Position numbers and translations under genes: made by a program. A stretch of DNA of 64,000 bases from Neobacillus muris (GTDB lineage Bacteria; Bacillota; Bacilli; Bacillales; Cytobacillaceae): contig NZ_CALPDF010000020.1 of assembly GCF_943193175.1 (NCBI RefSeq), positions 1-64,000 on the forward strand. Reading direction: 5' to 3'. This document shows positions 8,655 through 17,334 of the stretch, one piece after another. Positions within the stretch are counted from its first letter, which is position 1. Each line of letters starts with the position of its first letter. Below the pieces are notes generated by a model that saw nothing but the letters and a program-made list of their open reading frames with translations, searched no databases and was not told the origin of the DNA.

Positions 8655-9941
8655 TTACACAGACCTCAAAAAATCATGTTTAAACTCATATACATCATGC
8701 CCTTGTTTCTGCCCAAGGAACACTTTCTCATATTCATCCACTATGAACTGCCAGCTATATGCATCAGCAATGCGAATCTTGGCCTTTTTGCCATACTCAG
8801 CAACCTCCTCGGCACTCATACTATCAGCATTCTCAATCAGTGTAGCCAGATTGTCATCTTCTTTGGTCCAGTAGAGGGCCGCATCTTCTGCAACTTCACG
8901 ATTGAAGCCTACATTTAAGAGTAAATTGAGGTCTGTGGAGCCCAAAGCCTCCAGCAGAGATGGATTTGTACCGCCAACTTCGTGCCCATGAAAATATCCA
9001 TACGCATTTTCACGTATCTTCTTCAGCAGCTCTTGGTCATAAACCGTACCTACAAACTTGATTCTTGAGTCACTCTTGTAGTTTAGCTTCTGTTCCAGTT
9101 CATCCAGAAACTTATCATTGACATTGGTGATGATTGCGAAGTCATGTGTAGAACTAGACTTCATAAATTCACGAATCATCGTCTCATAATTGTTTTCAGG
9201 TACAAATCTACCAACTACAAGATAGTATCCTTTTGCCGTCAATCCCTTTTGCTGATACCAGTTAATCAACCTTCTATCATTATCAGCAAGCTGACTCTTA
9301 CTGGTCTCTGCACCATAAGCAATAAATGTGGTCTGAGGATTGGCTCCTCGAATACCCTTGCCATCATAATACTCGTGAATATACTTTTCGATGTTTACAG
9401 AATCACAGATAGCAAGGTCACAGTACTTTACCATTATCTGCTCTGATACTTTCCAGTACCTTCTAATCGGCGCAGACCACTTCGCCCTCATCCACTCATG
9501 TCCATCTGGGTTCAGAAAAACCTTGCCGCCAAGTTTGTGGATTTTCTTATAGAAGTGCGCGGCAAAAGGGCCGATGCGGCAAGCCATGATATACACGATT
9601 GGATGAGGAATCTTGTGTGTTTTGATATATTTACAGCATTCGTTAAGAGCTGCCACATCATAGTAAATAGCCTGAGCTGGACCAACATTCGGAACACGAA
9701 TCTTGAAACAGTGGGCATTGTGGTAAAAAAATTCTGTGTCAGAGATTTTAGTCACTCCGTCCACTTTGGTTTCATCCATGCTGCCATCACCGTTAGCTTT
9801 GCATGCCACATGATATTTGACTTTTTCGTTATTCTGGTGATATTCAGTTAGCTTATTTATGAAAGTCTCATAACCGCCATATGCACCAAGACTTTTAGCG
9901 CCGACCAGAAAGACGTGCTGCACATTTTTAACGTTCTGCAT
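8655..9941 (-). CDS. DUF1972-type GT4 glycosyltransferase (rhamnosyltransferase-like)
   Basis: A 428-aa GT-B enzyme. The N-terminal half (FLVGAKSLGAYGGYETFINKL, NPDGHEWMRAKWS) matches the DUF1972 domain found in streptococcal Cps2T/WchF-like rhamnosyltransferases. The C-terminal half (YYLVVGRFVPENNYETMI, GYFHGHEVGGTNPSLLEALG) is a standard group-1 donor domain. Enzymes of this type usually add the second sugar of the repeat unit. I chose the ATG at 9941 (MQNVKNVQHV) over the one at 9956 because GGAG precedes it. It is the first ordinary glycosyltransferase after the initiating transferase. It is less AT-rich than the genes further downstream. Confidence 0.85.
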   Translation of the reverse strand: MQNVKNVQHVFLVGAKSLGAYGGYETFINKLTEYHQNNEKVKYHVACKANGDGSMDETKVDGVTKISDTEFFYHNAHCFKIRVPNVGPAQAIYYDVAALNECCKYIKTHKIPHPIVYIMACRIGPFAAHFYKKIHKLGGKVFLNPDGHEWMRAKWSAPIRRYWKVSEQIMVKYCDLAICDSVNIEKYIHEYYDGKGIRGANPQTTFIAYGAETSKSQLADNDRRLINWYQQKGLTAKGYYLVVGRFVPENNYETMIREFMKSSSTHDFAIITNVNDKFLDELEQKLNYKSDSRIKFVGTVYDQELLKKIRENAYGYFHGHEVGGTNPSLLEALGSTDLNLLLNVGFNREVAEDAALYWTKEDDNLATLIENADSMSAEEVAEYGKKAKIRIADAYSWQFIVDEYEKVFLGQKQGHDVYEFKHDFLRSV

Positions 9942-10090
9942 AATACTACTCTCCACAATTCTTTTATTTAAGGGTCATGTCTCTCTGATAATCTTGCCTT
10001 TTGATATTTGAATCGGTTTAGTCTGATTTGTAATTAATTTCTACAATCATTTTGATAGTAATTTCAACATAATTGATTTATTTCTGTTTT

Positions 10091-10768
10091 CTAAAATGCA
10101 TCTTTTGAGCCAAATAACACTAAAACTGTTTTTAAAATCAGCTTTATGTCAAAAAAGAACGACTGTTTACGGATATAAGTAAGGTCAAGTTCTACCATTT
10201 CCTTAAACCCAACACTGTTTCTCGCACTTACCTGCCAAAGTCCGGTACAACCCGGAGCAACCATTAATCGCTGTCTATCATATTCCGTATACTCGGCAAC
10301 TTCTCTTGGAAGCGGTGGGCGCGGACCCACCAAGCTCATATCTCCCTTTAACACATTGAAAAGCTGGGGAAGTTCATCAATACTTGACTTCCTGATAAAC
10401 TTCCCCACTTTAGTGATCCGCGGGTCTTCTTTCATTTTGAACATCGCACCGCTGACTTCATTATATTTTAATAGCTCCGCCAGCTTTTCTTCCGCATTGG
10501 AGACCATCGAACGGAACTTATACATTTTGAATTCCTTGCCGTATAATCCGACGCGCTTCTGAGAGAAAAAAACTTTTCCTTTAGGGTCTTCTATCTTAAT
10601 TAAGATACCGATAATGATAAAGAGAAGACTTAATAGAATGATTCCGCAGGAAGCGCCGATAATATCGATGACTCTTTTAGAGAATAAATAGATTTTCCCA
10701 TTATTCACAGGAATTCTTACTTTTTGACTTTCTAAATAAGTTGCTTCTTGATTCACCAACTCAGACAC
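10091..10768 (-). CDS. Initiating sugar phosphotransferase (polyprenyl-phosphate glycosyl-1-phosphate transferase)
   Basis: A 225-aa enzyme of the bacterial sugar transferase family (PF02397) that loads the first sugar-1-phosphate onto undecaprenyl phosphate. One hydrophobic re-entrant segment (about residues 30-52) is followed by KMYKFRSMV, RKSSIDELPQLFNVLKGDMS, VGPRPPLP and PGCTGLWQVSARN, the complete catalytic signature including the Asp-Glu pair. It lacks the long N-terminal membrane domain of WbaP/WcaJ, so it is the compact PglC/EpsL-like type. It sits 19 nt after galU, so UDP-glucose or UDP-galactose is a plausible donor, though this is inference. Confidence 0.9.
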   Translation of the reverse strand: MSELVNQEATYLESQKVRIPVNNGKIYLFSKRVIDIIGASCGIILLSLLFIIIGILIKIEDPKGKVFFSQKRVGLYGKEFKMYKFRSMVSNAEEKLAELLKYNEVSGAMFKMKEDPRITKVGKFIRKSSIDELPQLFNVLKGDMSLVGPRPPLPREVAEYTEYDRQRLMVAPGCTGLWQVSARNSVGFKEMVELDLTYIRKQSFFFDIKLILKTVLVLFGSKDAF

Positions 10769-10787
10769 CCTCGACCCTTCTTTCTCT

Positions 10788-11681
10788 CTATACGGTTTCT
10801 TTTGCTTTTTCTATAGAAGAAACTAGATTCCTAAGGTATTCTAGCATCTCATCATGAAGGTCTTCGTGCTGCAAGGCAAACTCGATGGTCGTTTTCACAA
10901 AACCGAACTTTTCACCCACATCATAGCGTGTTCCTTCGAAATCGTAGGCAAATACTCTTTGGATTTGATTTAAATTTTGAATCGCATCCGTTAACTGGAT
11001 TTCCCCGCCGGCTCCTGTTTCTTGGCGGTCTAAGAAGCGGAAGATTTCTGGTGTTAGCACATAGCGGCCCATAATCGCTAAATTGGAAGGTGCCGTTCCA
11101 GCCTTAGGCTTCTCCACAAAATTCTGCACCTGATATCTGCGCCCCGCTTGAGACGACGGATCAATAATTCCATATCGATGTGTTTCATTGTCAGGAACCG
11201 TTTGTACACCGATGACCGAAGAATAGGTTTGTTCATATTGGTCAATCAGCTGCCGCAAGCATGGCGTATCACTTTGGACAATGTCATCACCTAGCAGGAC
11301 AGCAAATGGTTCGTCGCCGATAAAGTTTCTGGCACACCATACGGCATGACCAAGTCCCTTTGGCTCTTTTTGGCGGATATAATGAATGTCTGCCAGATTC
11401 GTAGAGTATTGGACTTTCTCCAATATATCGTATTTTTCTTTTTCTAATAGATTCCTTTCGAGTTCAGGTGCGAAGTCAAAATGATCTTCAATTGCCCGCT
11501 TCCCTTTACCTGTTACAATAATGATATCTTCAATACCGGAAGCAATCGCTTCTTCTACAATGTATTGAATCGTAGGCTTGTCCACAATGGGCAGCATTTC
11601 CTTTGGCATCGCTTTGGTTGCCGGTAAAAATCTTGTCCCCAGACCGGCTGCCGGGATAATCGCTTTTCTTACTTTCTTCAA
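10788..11681 (-). CDS. galU: UTP-glucose-1-phosphate uridylyltransferase
   Basis: A 297-aa UDP-glucose pyrophosphorylase. The N-terminal [23 protein letters not shown] is the nucleotide-binding signature. [25 protein letters not shown], the catalytic-site FVEKPK and the C-terminal [16 protein letters not shown] follow in family order at normal length. It makes UDP-glucose for the polysaccharide and possibly for glycolipids. In B. subtilis the paralogues are GtaB and YngB/YtdA. It is the first gene after a long untranslated leader with a structured RNA and an intrinsic terminator. Its transcription from the ywqCDE promoter would therefore need antitermination. Confidence 0.95.
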   Translation of the reverse strand: MKKVRKAIIPAAGLGTRFLPATKAMPKEMLPIVDKPTIQYIVEEAIASGIEDIIIVTGKGKRAIEDHFDFAPELERNLLEKEKYDILEKVQYSTNLADIHYIRQKEPKGLGHAVWCARNFIGDEPFAVLLGDDIVQSDTPCLRQLIDQYEQTYSSVIGVQTVPDNETHRYGIIDPSSQAGRRYQVQNFVEKPKAGTAPSNLAIMGRYVLTPEIFRFLDRQETGAGGEIQLTDAIQNLNQIQRVFAYDFEGTRYDVGEKFGFVKTTIEFALQHEDLHDEMLEYLRNLVSSIEKAKETV

Positions 11682-11730
11682 ACGTTAACCCTCCTAATTT
11701 TTATTGCTTCGATTTTCTAAATATCTGGGC

Positions 11731-11792
11731 AAAAAAATAAATACCTAATGGAATTGCAAGTGCTTTCACACTTATTCTTTCATTAGATATTT
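11731..11792 (-). terminator. Intrinsic terminator in the galU leader
   Basis: On the minus strand a 12-bp stem (AAATATCTAATG with CATTAGGTATTT, one G-U pair) encloses a small inner hairpin (AAGTG/CACTT) and is followed by ATTTTTTT. It lies 50 nt upstream of galU and inside the operon, so it would stop transcription of the sugar genes unless bypassed. Confidence 0.8.
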
Positions 11793-11810
11793 ATCGTTGT
11801 TTTATTAAAT

Positions 11811-11955
11811 GGGCATCTAACCCACCCTCACATCATACTCCTGACGACATGCGTCTAAGGCCCCTTTACCAAAAGACCCACAGCATGACCGAGTGCCCCC
11901 ATGGATAACGGACAGGGAAGCCTCGCCGATCAGGCAATCAATAGCCTGATAACTT
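11811..11955 (-). ncRNA. Structured leader RNA, candidate EAR (epsC-associated) antiterminator element
   Basis: A GC-rich island in an AT-rich 387-nt gap. On the minus strand it contains a TCAGGC/GCCTGA hairpin (11930-11949), a CCATGGGGGCACTCGGTC block, a GACG/CGTC hairpin and a GGG/CCC hairpin at the 3' end. It lies after the BY-kinase/phosphatase genes and before the sugar genes and an intrinsic terminator. That is the position of the EAR element, a processive antitermination RNA in Bacillus eps operons. Position and structure support the call. I cannot verify the EAR consensus nucleotides from memory. Confidence 0.55.
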
Positions 11956-12068
11956 ATTTAGCTGGCAGTTTGCTTAATGGTGCAATCGAAAGTTAATAAT
12001 ATAGTTCTGCAACTAATAAGTTATTTCTGTCAAACATTAAAATAGTCAAGGTGGATCGGATTGGCCAT

Positions 12069-12833
12069 TTAAAACAGTCCTAAGACCTTTTTCTTTTTTA
12101 CTCGTTCTGGTACATCCTTATAGACATGCTGTCCCTCAATGACCAGTGCGGCGTTCTCTTTGAAGGCATAAACCATTTCAAGACCATATTTTGCCTGAAT
12201 GACATCGTATGCTTCTTGCATTTTGAACGTTCTTACTCTTGTGTGATGGGCATCCGAGGCAATAAAATGGGTCAAGTTTGCTTCAATTAATTGCAGCGAA
12301 AAATTCTTGATTTTTTTGCCAAAATCGCCGCAAATGCTTGATGCAGTAACTTGCGTTAATGCCCCTTTTTTCACAAGCTGATAAAGAATCTCCGGGCGCT
12401 CGATGATTTCCTGATTGCGCTCCGGGTGAACGACAATCGGAATAAATCCTTTCATCTGAATATCATAGAACAACTGCTCCGTGTATCTCGGGACATGACT
12501 AGAAGAAAATTCAACCAAAACATACTGTGTGCCATTGATTGGCTGAATCTCTCCCTCTTCTATCCCTTGTACCATTTCACCGTATATTCTAGTTTCCTGC
12601 CCAGGCAGAATCTTTAACTCTATCTTTTCTTGCTGTAAAACAAGGTTTAGCTTTTCTACTTGTTCAATTATTTTCGTTCTCGGGTTTTCATATTGGTTGT
12701 TCAAATGATGAGGTGTTGCTACAATCGTTGTAATCCCCTGCTCCACCGCGATTCGAGCCATCAAGATACTTTCCGACAAGTCCTCTGCTCCATCGTCGGC
12801 TCCAGGCAATATATGACAATGCAAATCAACCAT
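12069..12833 (-). CDS. ywqE: PHP-type tyrosine-protein phosphatase
   Basis: A 254-aa manganese-dependent phosphotyrosine phosphatase of the CpsB/YwqE family, the same length as B. subtilis YwqE. The start MVDLHCHILPGADDGA carries the PHP metal-binding HxH. The motifs ATPHHLNNQY, PGQETRIYGE, VVHPERNQEI and ASDAHH complete the metal site. It dephosphorylates the BY-kinase and its targets, tuning polysaccharide length or export. ATG 12833 is chosen since GGGGTGGGG precedes it and the family begins there. It follows the kinase gene by about 108 nt and precedes the structured leader. Confidence 0.93.
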   Translation of the reverse strand: MVDLHCHILPGADDGAEDLSESILMARIAVEQGITTIVATPHHLNNQYENPRTKIIEQVEKLNLVLQQEKIELKILPGQETRIYGEMVQGIEEGEIQPINGTQYVLVEFSSSHVPRYTEQLFYDIQMKGFIPIVVHPERNQEIIERPEILYQLVKKGALTQVTASSICGDFGKKIKNFSLQLIEANLTHFIASDAHHTRVRTFKMQEAYDVIQAKYGLEMVYAFKENAALVIEGQHVYKDVPERVKKKKVLGLF

Positions 12834-12941
12834 AATCCCCACCCCTTCCATTAAACTTCCATTTTTCAGCGACTTATTTCATAGTACCATTGTAATAATT
12901 ATCAGTAAAGGGTGTCTTTTGTCGAATTATGTTGAACTGCA

Positions 12942-13646
12942 TTATTTTGCACCGTAATAGTAATAATAATCTCCTTTTTGGATCTGTTTGTTATTTAACA
13001 CCACTCCAAGGAGCTTGCTTTTTACGTTTTGCAGCAATTCTTTTGCTTTTTTCGCCTGGTCTATTTCTGTTTTTCCGCTATATACAACAAAGACGGTCCC
13101 ATCCACTTGATTGGCAATGATTTGCGGATCTGCTACAGCCAGAAGCGGCGGAGTATCTAAAAGGATATAATCGTAGATTTCTTTCGCCTCTTCGATAAAT
13201 TGCTCCATGGATTTAGAGCTTAATAATTCGGCTGGATTGGGAGGGATCGGACCGCTGGTGAGCAAATATAAATTCTGTTCCTCTGTTTCAACAACGGTTT
13301 TATCCAGCGATCTTTGCCGTGTTAACACGCTTGTGAATCCAAATAGATTATTGACACCGAACGTATGATGTGCCGTTGGTTTGCGCAAGTCCGCATCCAC
13401 CAATAGGACTTTTTTCCCTAACTGGGCGAAAGTAACCGCCAAGTTGGATGCTGTGGTCGATTTGCCTTCTCCTGGACCGGATGAAGTGACCATTATCGTC
13501 CTTATTTCATGATCAATTGAGGAGAATTGAATGTTCGTTCGAATCGTCCGAAATTGTTCTGAAATCGGTGATTTTGGGGCAATCGAGGCAATCAGTTTCC
13601 TGCCTGGATTATTACTTTTTGGTTGTTTTTTATTTCTAAGAGCCAA
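12942..13646 (-). CDS. ywqD: BY-family tyrosine kinase
   Basis: A 234-aa cytoplasmic bacterial tyrosine kinase of the CpsD/CapB/YwqD type. Walker A (SSGPGEGKSTT, about residues 56-66), Walker A' (VLLVDADLRKP) and Walker B (YDYILLDTPP) are intact. The C-terminal GDYYYYYGAK gives five consecutive tyrosines for autophosphorylation. It needs the separate membrane activator YwqC. TTG at 13646 is preferred because AGAGG lies 8 nt before it; the GTG at 13655 overlaps that ribosome site. It overlaps ywqC by 11 nt, so the pair is coupled. Confidence 0.93.
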   Translation of the reverse strand: MALRNKKQPKSNNPGRKLIASIAPKSPISEQFRTIRTNIQFSSIDHEIRTIMVTSSGPGEGKSTTASNLAVTFAQLGKKVLLVDADLRKPTAHHTFGVNNLFGFTSVLTRQRSLDKTVVETEEQNLYLLTSGPIPPNPAELLSSKSMEQFIEEAKEIYDYILLDTPPLLAVADPQIIANQVDGTVFVVYSGKTEIDQAKKAKELLQNVKSKLLGVVLNNKQIQKGDYYYYYGAK

Positions 13647-14385
13647 GAGACTCACCTCTTACTGTCTTATTTTTGGCCGCTCTGCGCGCTTTCAATTCTT
13701 CCAGTTTTTGATCTTCTATTGGTGAAACAACACCCAATATAGGCAATTCTAGTAATTTTTCAACATCTTGCTCGTTTTTGATGGTGTTGTCTAGATATTC
13801 AAACAAGAAGGCAAGTCCCACACCTGCCATCAATCCTACTACCAATGCAATCGCAATATTTATTAATGGTCTTGGTTTAATAGGAGATGGATTTTCAGAC
13901 ACGGAGGCTTTAGCCAAGATGCTCACGTTATCCACGTTCATGATTGAAACAATTTCCTTTTTGAACACTTCGGCTGTTTTATTGGCAATCAATGCTGCTT
14001 GATCGGGATCCGGGTCTTGAACGGAAACGTTGACGACCTGCGAATCCTTTTCGCTGGCAACCGTGATTTTTTCATTTAATTGCGAAACCGTCATATCTAA
14101 CTTAAGTTCCTCGACTACTTTATCAAGAATCGCCGGACTTTTAATAATCACGTTATAGGTATTAATTAATTGAAGGTTTGTTTGTACCTCACTTGGATTG
14201 TAAACACCTTGGTCGCTTTTTTTCTGGTTTACGAGTATTTGTGTAGATGCCTGATAAATCGGGGTCAAGAAAAAGTAACTGATCATACCGCTGACGATGG
14301 CGGCTACTAATGTTATCGATAAGATCAGAGATAATCGTTTTTTTAGTGTTTCAAATAGTTCTTTTAAACTAATTGTCTCTTCCAT
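13636..14385 (-). CDS. ywqC: BY-kinase activator / polysaccharide chain-length modulator
   Basis: A 249-aa Wzz-domain membrane protein. TM1 lies at about residues 18-38 and TM2 at about 172-193, flanking an extracytoplasmic domain. TM2 is preceded by the proline-rich SENPSPIKPRPLINI motif and followed by a cytoplasmic tail (VVSPIEDQKLEELKARR) that activates the kinase. It is the first gene of the minus-strand cluster, with a 250-nt divergent region to the SGNH gene. The order ywqC-ywqD-ywqE matches B. subtilis, where ywqA-ywqB are also adjacent; here those two lie 4 kb away in the opposite orientation. Confidence 0.92.
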   Translation of the reverse strand: MEETISLKELFETLKKRLSLILSITLVAAIVSGMISYFFLTPIYQASTQILVNQKKSDQGVYNPSEVQTNLQLINTYNVIIKSPAILDKVVEELKLDMTVSQLNEKITVASEKDSQVVNVSVQDPDPDQAALIANKTAEVFKKEIVSIMNVDNVSILAKASVSENPSPIKPRPLINIAIALVVGLMAGVGLAFLFEYLDNTIKNEQDVEKLLELPILGVVSPIEDQKLEELKARRAAKNKTVRGESLGS

Positions 14386-14574
14386 TTCGTCCTCCTAGAT
14401 AAATAGATACAAAACATTTATAATTATACCACAATCTGTCAGATTGTGACGAACATCGTTAAATTAACTTCCTTCCTTTATTAAACTATTTTTATTATGA
14501 AATGAAAACTGGAAATTATCCCTTGTGAAATATTTCCTTTTCTCCAGTCTCCAAGAAGAAATTAGTCATTTTAA

Positions 14575-14602
14575 CATAATTTTCAGGTGTTATTTGCTAT
14601 AA
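14575..14602 (+). promoter_or_regulatory. Probable extended -10 sigma-A promoter for the SGNH-like gene
   Basis: TGCTATAAT gives an extended -10 (TATAAT at 14597-14602), about 35 nt upstream of the ATG at 14637, with no obvious consensus -35. The gene start follows GGGGGTC at normal spacing. Confidence 0.55.
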
Positions 14603-14636
14603 TAGATTCGGACTAGTTAATGGGGGTCAGAAATAC

Positions 14637-15431
14637 ATGAATAAAGTTCTAACCGTGTTACTTGGTATCATCTTTATTTTTGTCGTTATTGCGGGGCAAG
14701 CCCACTGGAAGAACAAGGCTGCCGATGCATCTGCTGGTAAAGCTCCATCGCCTGTAGAAGCCGTATCCAAGAGTCAAGCAAAAGCAGAAGCAGATACCAC
14801 CCTGCCAGACCTGCTAAGGTATACTGCAAATTGGCCAGATGATTCGGTGGCCACCTTTAAACAAGCACTTGAGGAGAAACGGCCTTATAAGATTCTTTTC
14901 CTCGGTTCTGAAGCGATGGGTACTGAAACGACTGGTGCCTATTCCCTTGTGAAACAAAAGCTTCTCGACACATTTGGCGAGAATACCGTTCAGGTCTCCT
15001 TAAAAACATTTAAGACCACGTCGGCGCAGTTTCTCAGCAGTCAAAAACAAACAGAAGTTGCCGATGAAAAAGCTGATATGATTATTTTCGAACCGTTTAT
15101 TCTAAATAACAACGGTAATGTTACTATTAATAATACGAAGAAGGACCTTGAGAAGATTATCGATGATATCAAGGCCGAAAATCCCAAAACCGTTTTCATT
15201 CTCCAGCCTTCCTATCCGCTGTATCAAGCCAAAATTTATCCGACTCAAGTGGCGGATTTAAAGAAATATGCAGAGGAGAACAATCTGCCGTATCTCGATC
15301 ATTGGACAGCTTGGCCAGATAGTAATTCTGATGAGATGAAACCGTACCTATTGCCTAACCAAAGCGCGCCGAGCGATAAGGGAAACCAGGTCTGGAGCGA
15401 TTACTTGATCCATTATTTAATCAGCCAATAA
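14637..15431 (+). CDS. SGNH/GDSL hydrolase-like exported protein
   Basis: A 264-aa protein with an N-terminal signal anchor (about residues 4-23) and an extracytoplasmic SGNH-like fold. ILFLGSEAMGTET holds the putative nucleophile serine, IIFEPFILNNNG is the Asn block, and the C-terminal GNQVWSDYLIHYL resembles block V. In usual SGNH enzymes this last block contains DxxHP before the G. Here the aligned stretch reads NQSAPSDKG, so the catalytic Asp/His pair seems absent. Divergent neighbours are the polysaccharide regulators, so a role in polymer acylation or binding is possible. Expression is probably independent, with its own promoter and terminator. Confidence 0.7.
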   Translation: MNKVLTVLLGIIFIFVVIAGQAHWKNKAADASAGKAPSPVEAVSKSQAKAEADTTLPDLLRYTANWPDDSVATFKQALEEKRPYKILFLGSEAMGTETTGAYSLVKQKLLDTFGENTVQVSLKTFKTTSAQFLSSQKQTEVADEKADMIIFEPFILNNNGNVTINNTKKDLEKIIDDIKAENPKTVFILQPSYPLYQAKIYPTQVADLKKYAEENNLPYLDHWTAWPDSNSDEMKPYLLPNQSAPSDKGNQVWSDYLIHYLISQ

Positions 15432-15456
15432 GCGGTAATCAACCGCTTATTTTTTA
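15430..15456 (+). terminator. Terminator of the SGNH-like gene
   Basis: A perfect 7-bp stem AAGCGGT/ACCGCTT with a 5-nt loop, followed by ATTTTTT, starting within the stop codon. Confidence 0.85.
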
Positions 15457-15482
15457 TGATTTCTCTCGTGACGTCTATATAT

Positions 15483-15521
15483 GTAAAAAAAGCTGTTGGA
15501 TTCGTTTCCACAGCTTTTTTT
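15483..15521. terminator. Bidirectional terminator
   Basis: AAAAAAAGCTGT paired with ACAGCTTTTTTT around a TGGA/TCCA extension. The T tract exists in both directions, so it can also serve the 51-codon minus-strand gene ending at 15531. Confidence 0.8.
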
Positions 15522-15530
15522 CATCCATTA

Positions 15531-15686
15531 TTATATGTCAACACTGACCATTAAGTGTTGGAGGTCGTTTTTTAAGTCTTCAATCAGTTGTTCCATGGTT
15601 ACTTCCGGATCATGAAGGGCTTTTTCGTACGCCTTTCTGAGTATTTCTGAAAAATCGACTTCTTCCGAGCGATTTCTCTGGGACAT
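15531..15686 (-). CDS. Small conserved-looking acidic protein (51 aa)
   Basis: A 51-codon ORF reading MSQRNRSEEVDFSEILRKAY and ending HLMVSVDI. It has a strong ribosome site (AGGAAAGGAG 9 nt before ATG) and a terminator directly downstream. The sequence is predicted to be largely helical and amphipathic, without a signal peptide or cysteines. It has no operon partner. I do not recognise the family; ribosome site, codon use and terminator make it a likely real gene. Confidence 0.65.
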   Translation of the reverse strand: MSQRNRSEEVDFSEILRKAYEKALHDPEVTMEQLIEDLKNDLQHLMVSVDI

Positions 15687-15967
15687 TCAAGACACTCCTT
15701 TCCTCACGTTCTTTTTATAGTAATAGATTCATAGCGGATTGTAAATGGATTTCCAGATGATTTGTGTGACAATTTTAATAATTTGTTGCATTTTGTAGAT
15801 CATTATTCTTCAAGAATATTGTTCTTCGCTAGTATTATTCGGTTTCAATCTACATTGATCTGCTTTTTTTCCGAAAAAGTTTGCTGAAAATATTATTTGC
15901 GCCTCTCATAATTAGCAAACTATGGTAAAATTAATAGAACAATAGACTAAAATGAGGTGATATTCGA

Positions 15968-17185
15968 GTGAAATCTTCCGTTGTTCGTGTCTTATCGACA
16001 TCCGCAGTTGTATCAGTTGCGTTCACAGGGACGGCTCAAGCAGCCACTTACAAGGTGCAGTCCGGCGATACCTTAACAAAGATTGCCAAAATGCATCAAA
16101 CGACGGTTAATCAACTGAAAACGTTGAACAATTTATCATCAGATCGGATTTATGCGAACCAGGTTCTCCAGGTTCCTGACGTTTCAGTCTCTGTCTCGTC
16201 TCCGCAGCCGGCTCCGGCAAATGCCGCGACTTATACAGTGATGAAGGGTGACGCCCTTATTAAGATTGCTAACCGGTTTAATGTGACGGTAGGAGAGCTG
16301 CAGCAGTGGAACAACCTCTCCGGTACCTTAATTTATGCCGGACAAGTATTGAATGTATCCGCACCTGGCGGCAGTTCGTCAAGTTCTGCTCCCGCTCCGC
16401 AGCCATCTGCTCCTTATCCAGCTCCGCAGACTAGCAGTTCGGGGGAATATATGATTGTCAGTGGGGACAGCTTGAGTAAGATTGCTGTAAAGTTTAAGAC
16501 GACTGTTCAGGAATTAAAATCCCTTAATGGGCTTACTTCTGACCTGATTTATGCTGGGAAGACGCTGAAGGTCCCTGGTTCTAGCTCGGCTGCTGCGCCT
16601 GCGCCTGCTGCTCCAGCCCCTGCTCCGACTGCTCCGGTTCCGGCAAGCGGATCGGAATATGTGATCCAGAGCGGAGACAGTCTTAGTAAAATCGCTGCTA
16701 AGTATGGGACTACTGTTCAGGAGCTTAAAGCGTTAAATAATCTTACATATGATATGATTTATGCCGGACAAAAGCTGAAGGTGCCTAGTCAAACGGTGAC
16801 TTCTCCTGCTCCTTCTGAGTCTAGTCTGGCTGCACAAATGGTGAGTATTGCCAACAGCCTGAAGGGTGTCCCTTATGTGTGGGGCGGCAGTTCAGCAAGC
16901 GGTTTTGACTGCAGCGGGTTTATCTATTATGTGGCAAACAAGGCCGGAAAATCGATTGGCCGTTATTCCGCTGAAGGCTATCATGCCCGCAGCTACTATG
17001 TCGACCAGCCGCAGCCTGGCGATTTGGTCTTTTTCGAAAATACCTATAAGCAAGGGATTTCTCATATGGGGATTTATTTGGGGAATAACCAGTTTATTCA
17101 TGCTAGCGATGACGGGGTCATGGTTTCGAGTTTACAAAATTCCTATTATCAATCTCATTTTGAAGGATTTAAGCGGTTCTATTAA
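15968..17185 (+). CDS. 4xLysM NlpC/P60 cell-wall endopeptidase (LytE/LytF-like)
   Basis: A 405-aa secreted D,L-endopeptidase that cuts the gamma-D-Glu-diaminopimelate bond of peptidoglycan. A signal peptide (residues 1-26, cleavage after AQA) is followed by four LysM repeats at about 27-70, 86-130, 160-203 and 232-275, joined by Ser/Pro/Ala-rich linkers, and an NlpC/P60 domain at 290-405. The catalytic Cys is 315 (GFDCSGF), with His366 (SHMGIYLG) and His378 (FIHAS) completing the triad. The start is GTG with GAGGTGAT upstream. LytF-like proteins separate daughter cells. The linker repeats are less AT-rich than the domains. Confidence 0.93.
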   Translation: MKSSVVRVLSTSAVVSVAFTGTAQAATYKVQSGDTLTKIAKMHQTTVNQLKTLNNLSSDRIYANQVLQVPDVSVSVSSPQPAPANAATYTVMKGDALIKIANRFNVTVGELQQWNNLSGTLIYAGQVLNVSAPGGSSSSSAPAPQPSAPYPAPQTSSSGEYMIVSGDSLSKIAVKFKTTVQELKSLNGLTSDLIYAGKTLKVPGSSSAAAPAPAAPAPAPTAPVPASGSEYVIQSGDSLSKIAAKYGTTVQELKALNNLTYDMIYAGQKLKVPSQTVTSPAPSESSLAAQMVSIANSLKGVPYVWGGSSASGFDCSGFIYYVANKAGKSIGRYSAEGYHARSYYVDQPQPGDLVFFENTYKQGISHMGIYLGNNQFIHASDDGVMVSSLQNSYYQSHFEGFKRFY

Positions 17186-17196
17186 ATTTGCAGACT

Positions 17197-17234
17197 GCCC
17201 GGTGCTTTTTCCGAATAGTACCGGGCCTTTTTTC
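17197..17234 (+). terminator. Terminator of the LysM-NlpC/P60 gene
   Basis: GCCCGGTGC and GTACCGGGC form the stem around CTTTTTCCGAATA-type loop sequence, followed by CTTTTTT. Confidence 0.8.
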
Positions 17235-17334
17235 CTTTATTTACAGTTAAATTCCAGCAAAACTTTCTATCTTTTATCCTATATTTTTGATAATCTAGTT
17301 TTTGAGCAAAAAAATTTTCGGAGGTGCAATTTCC

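Noticed and set aside
9498..9851. A 117-codon plus-strand ORF antisense to the DUF1972 transferase
   Set aside because: Antisense shadow of a well-supported gene, no start signals.
17302..17334. An upstream TTG start for the LCP gene
   Set aside because: The strong GGAGGTG lies between it and the TTG at 17335, which has the correct spacing and begins at the family-typical basic N-terminus.
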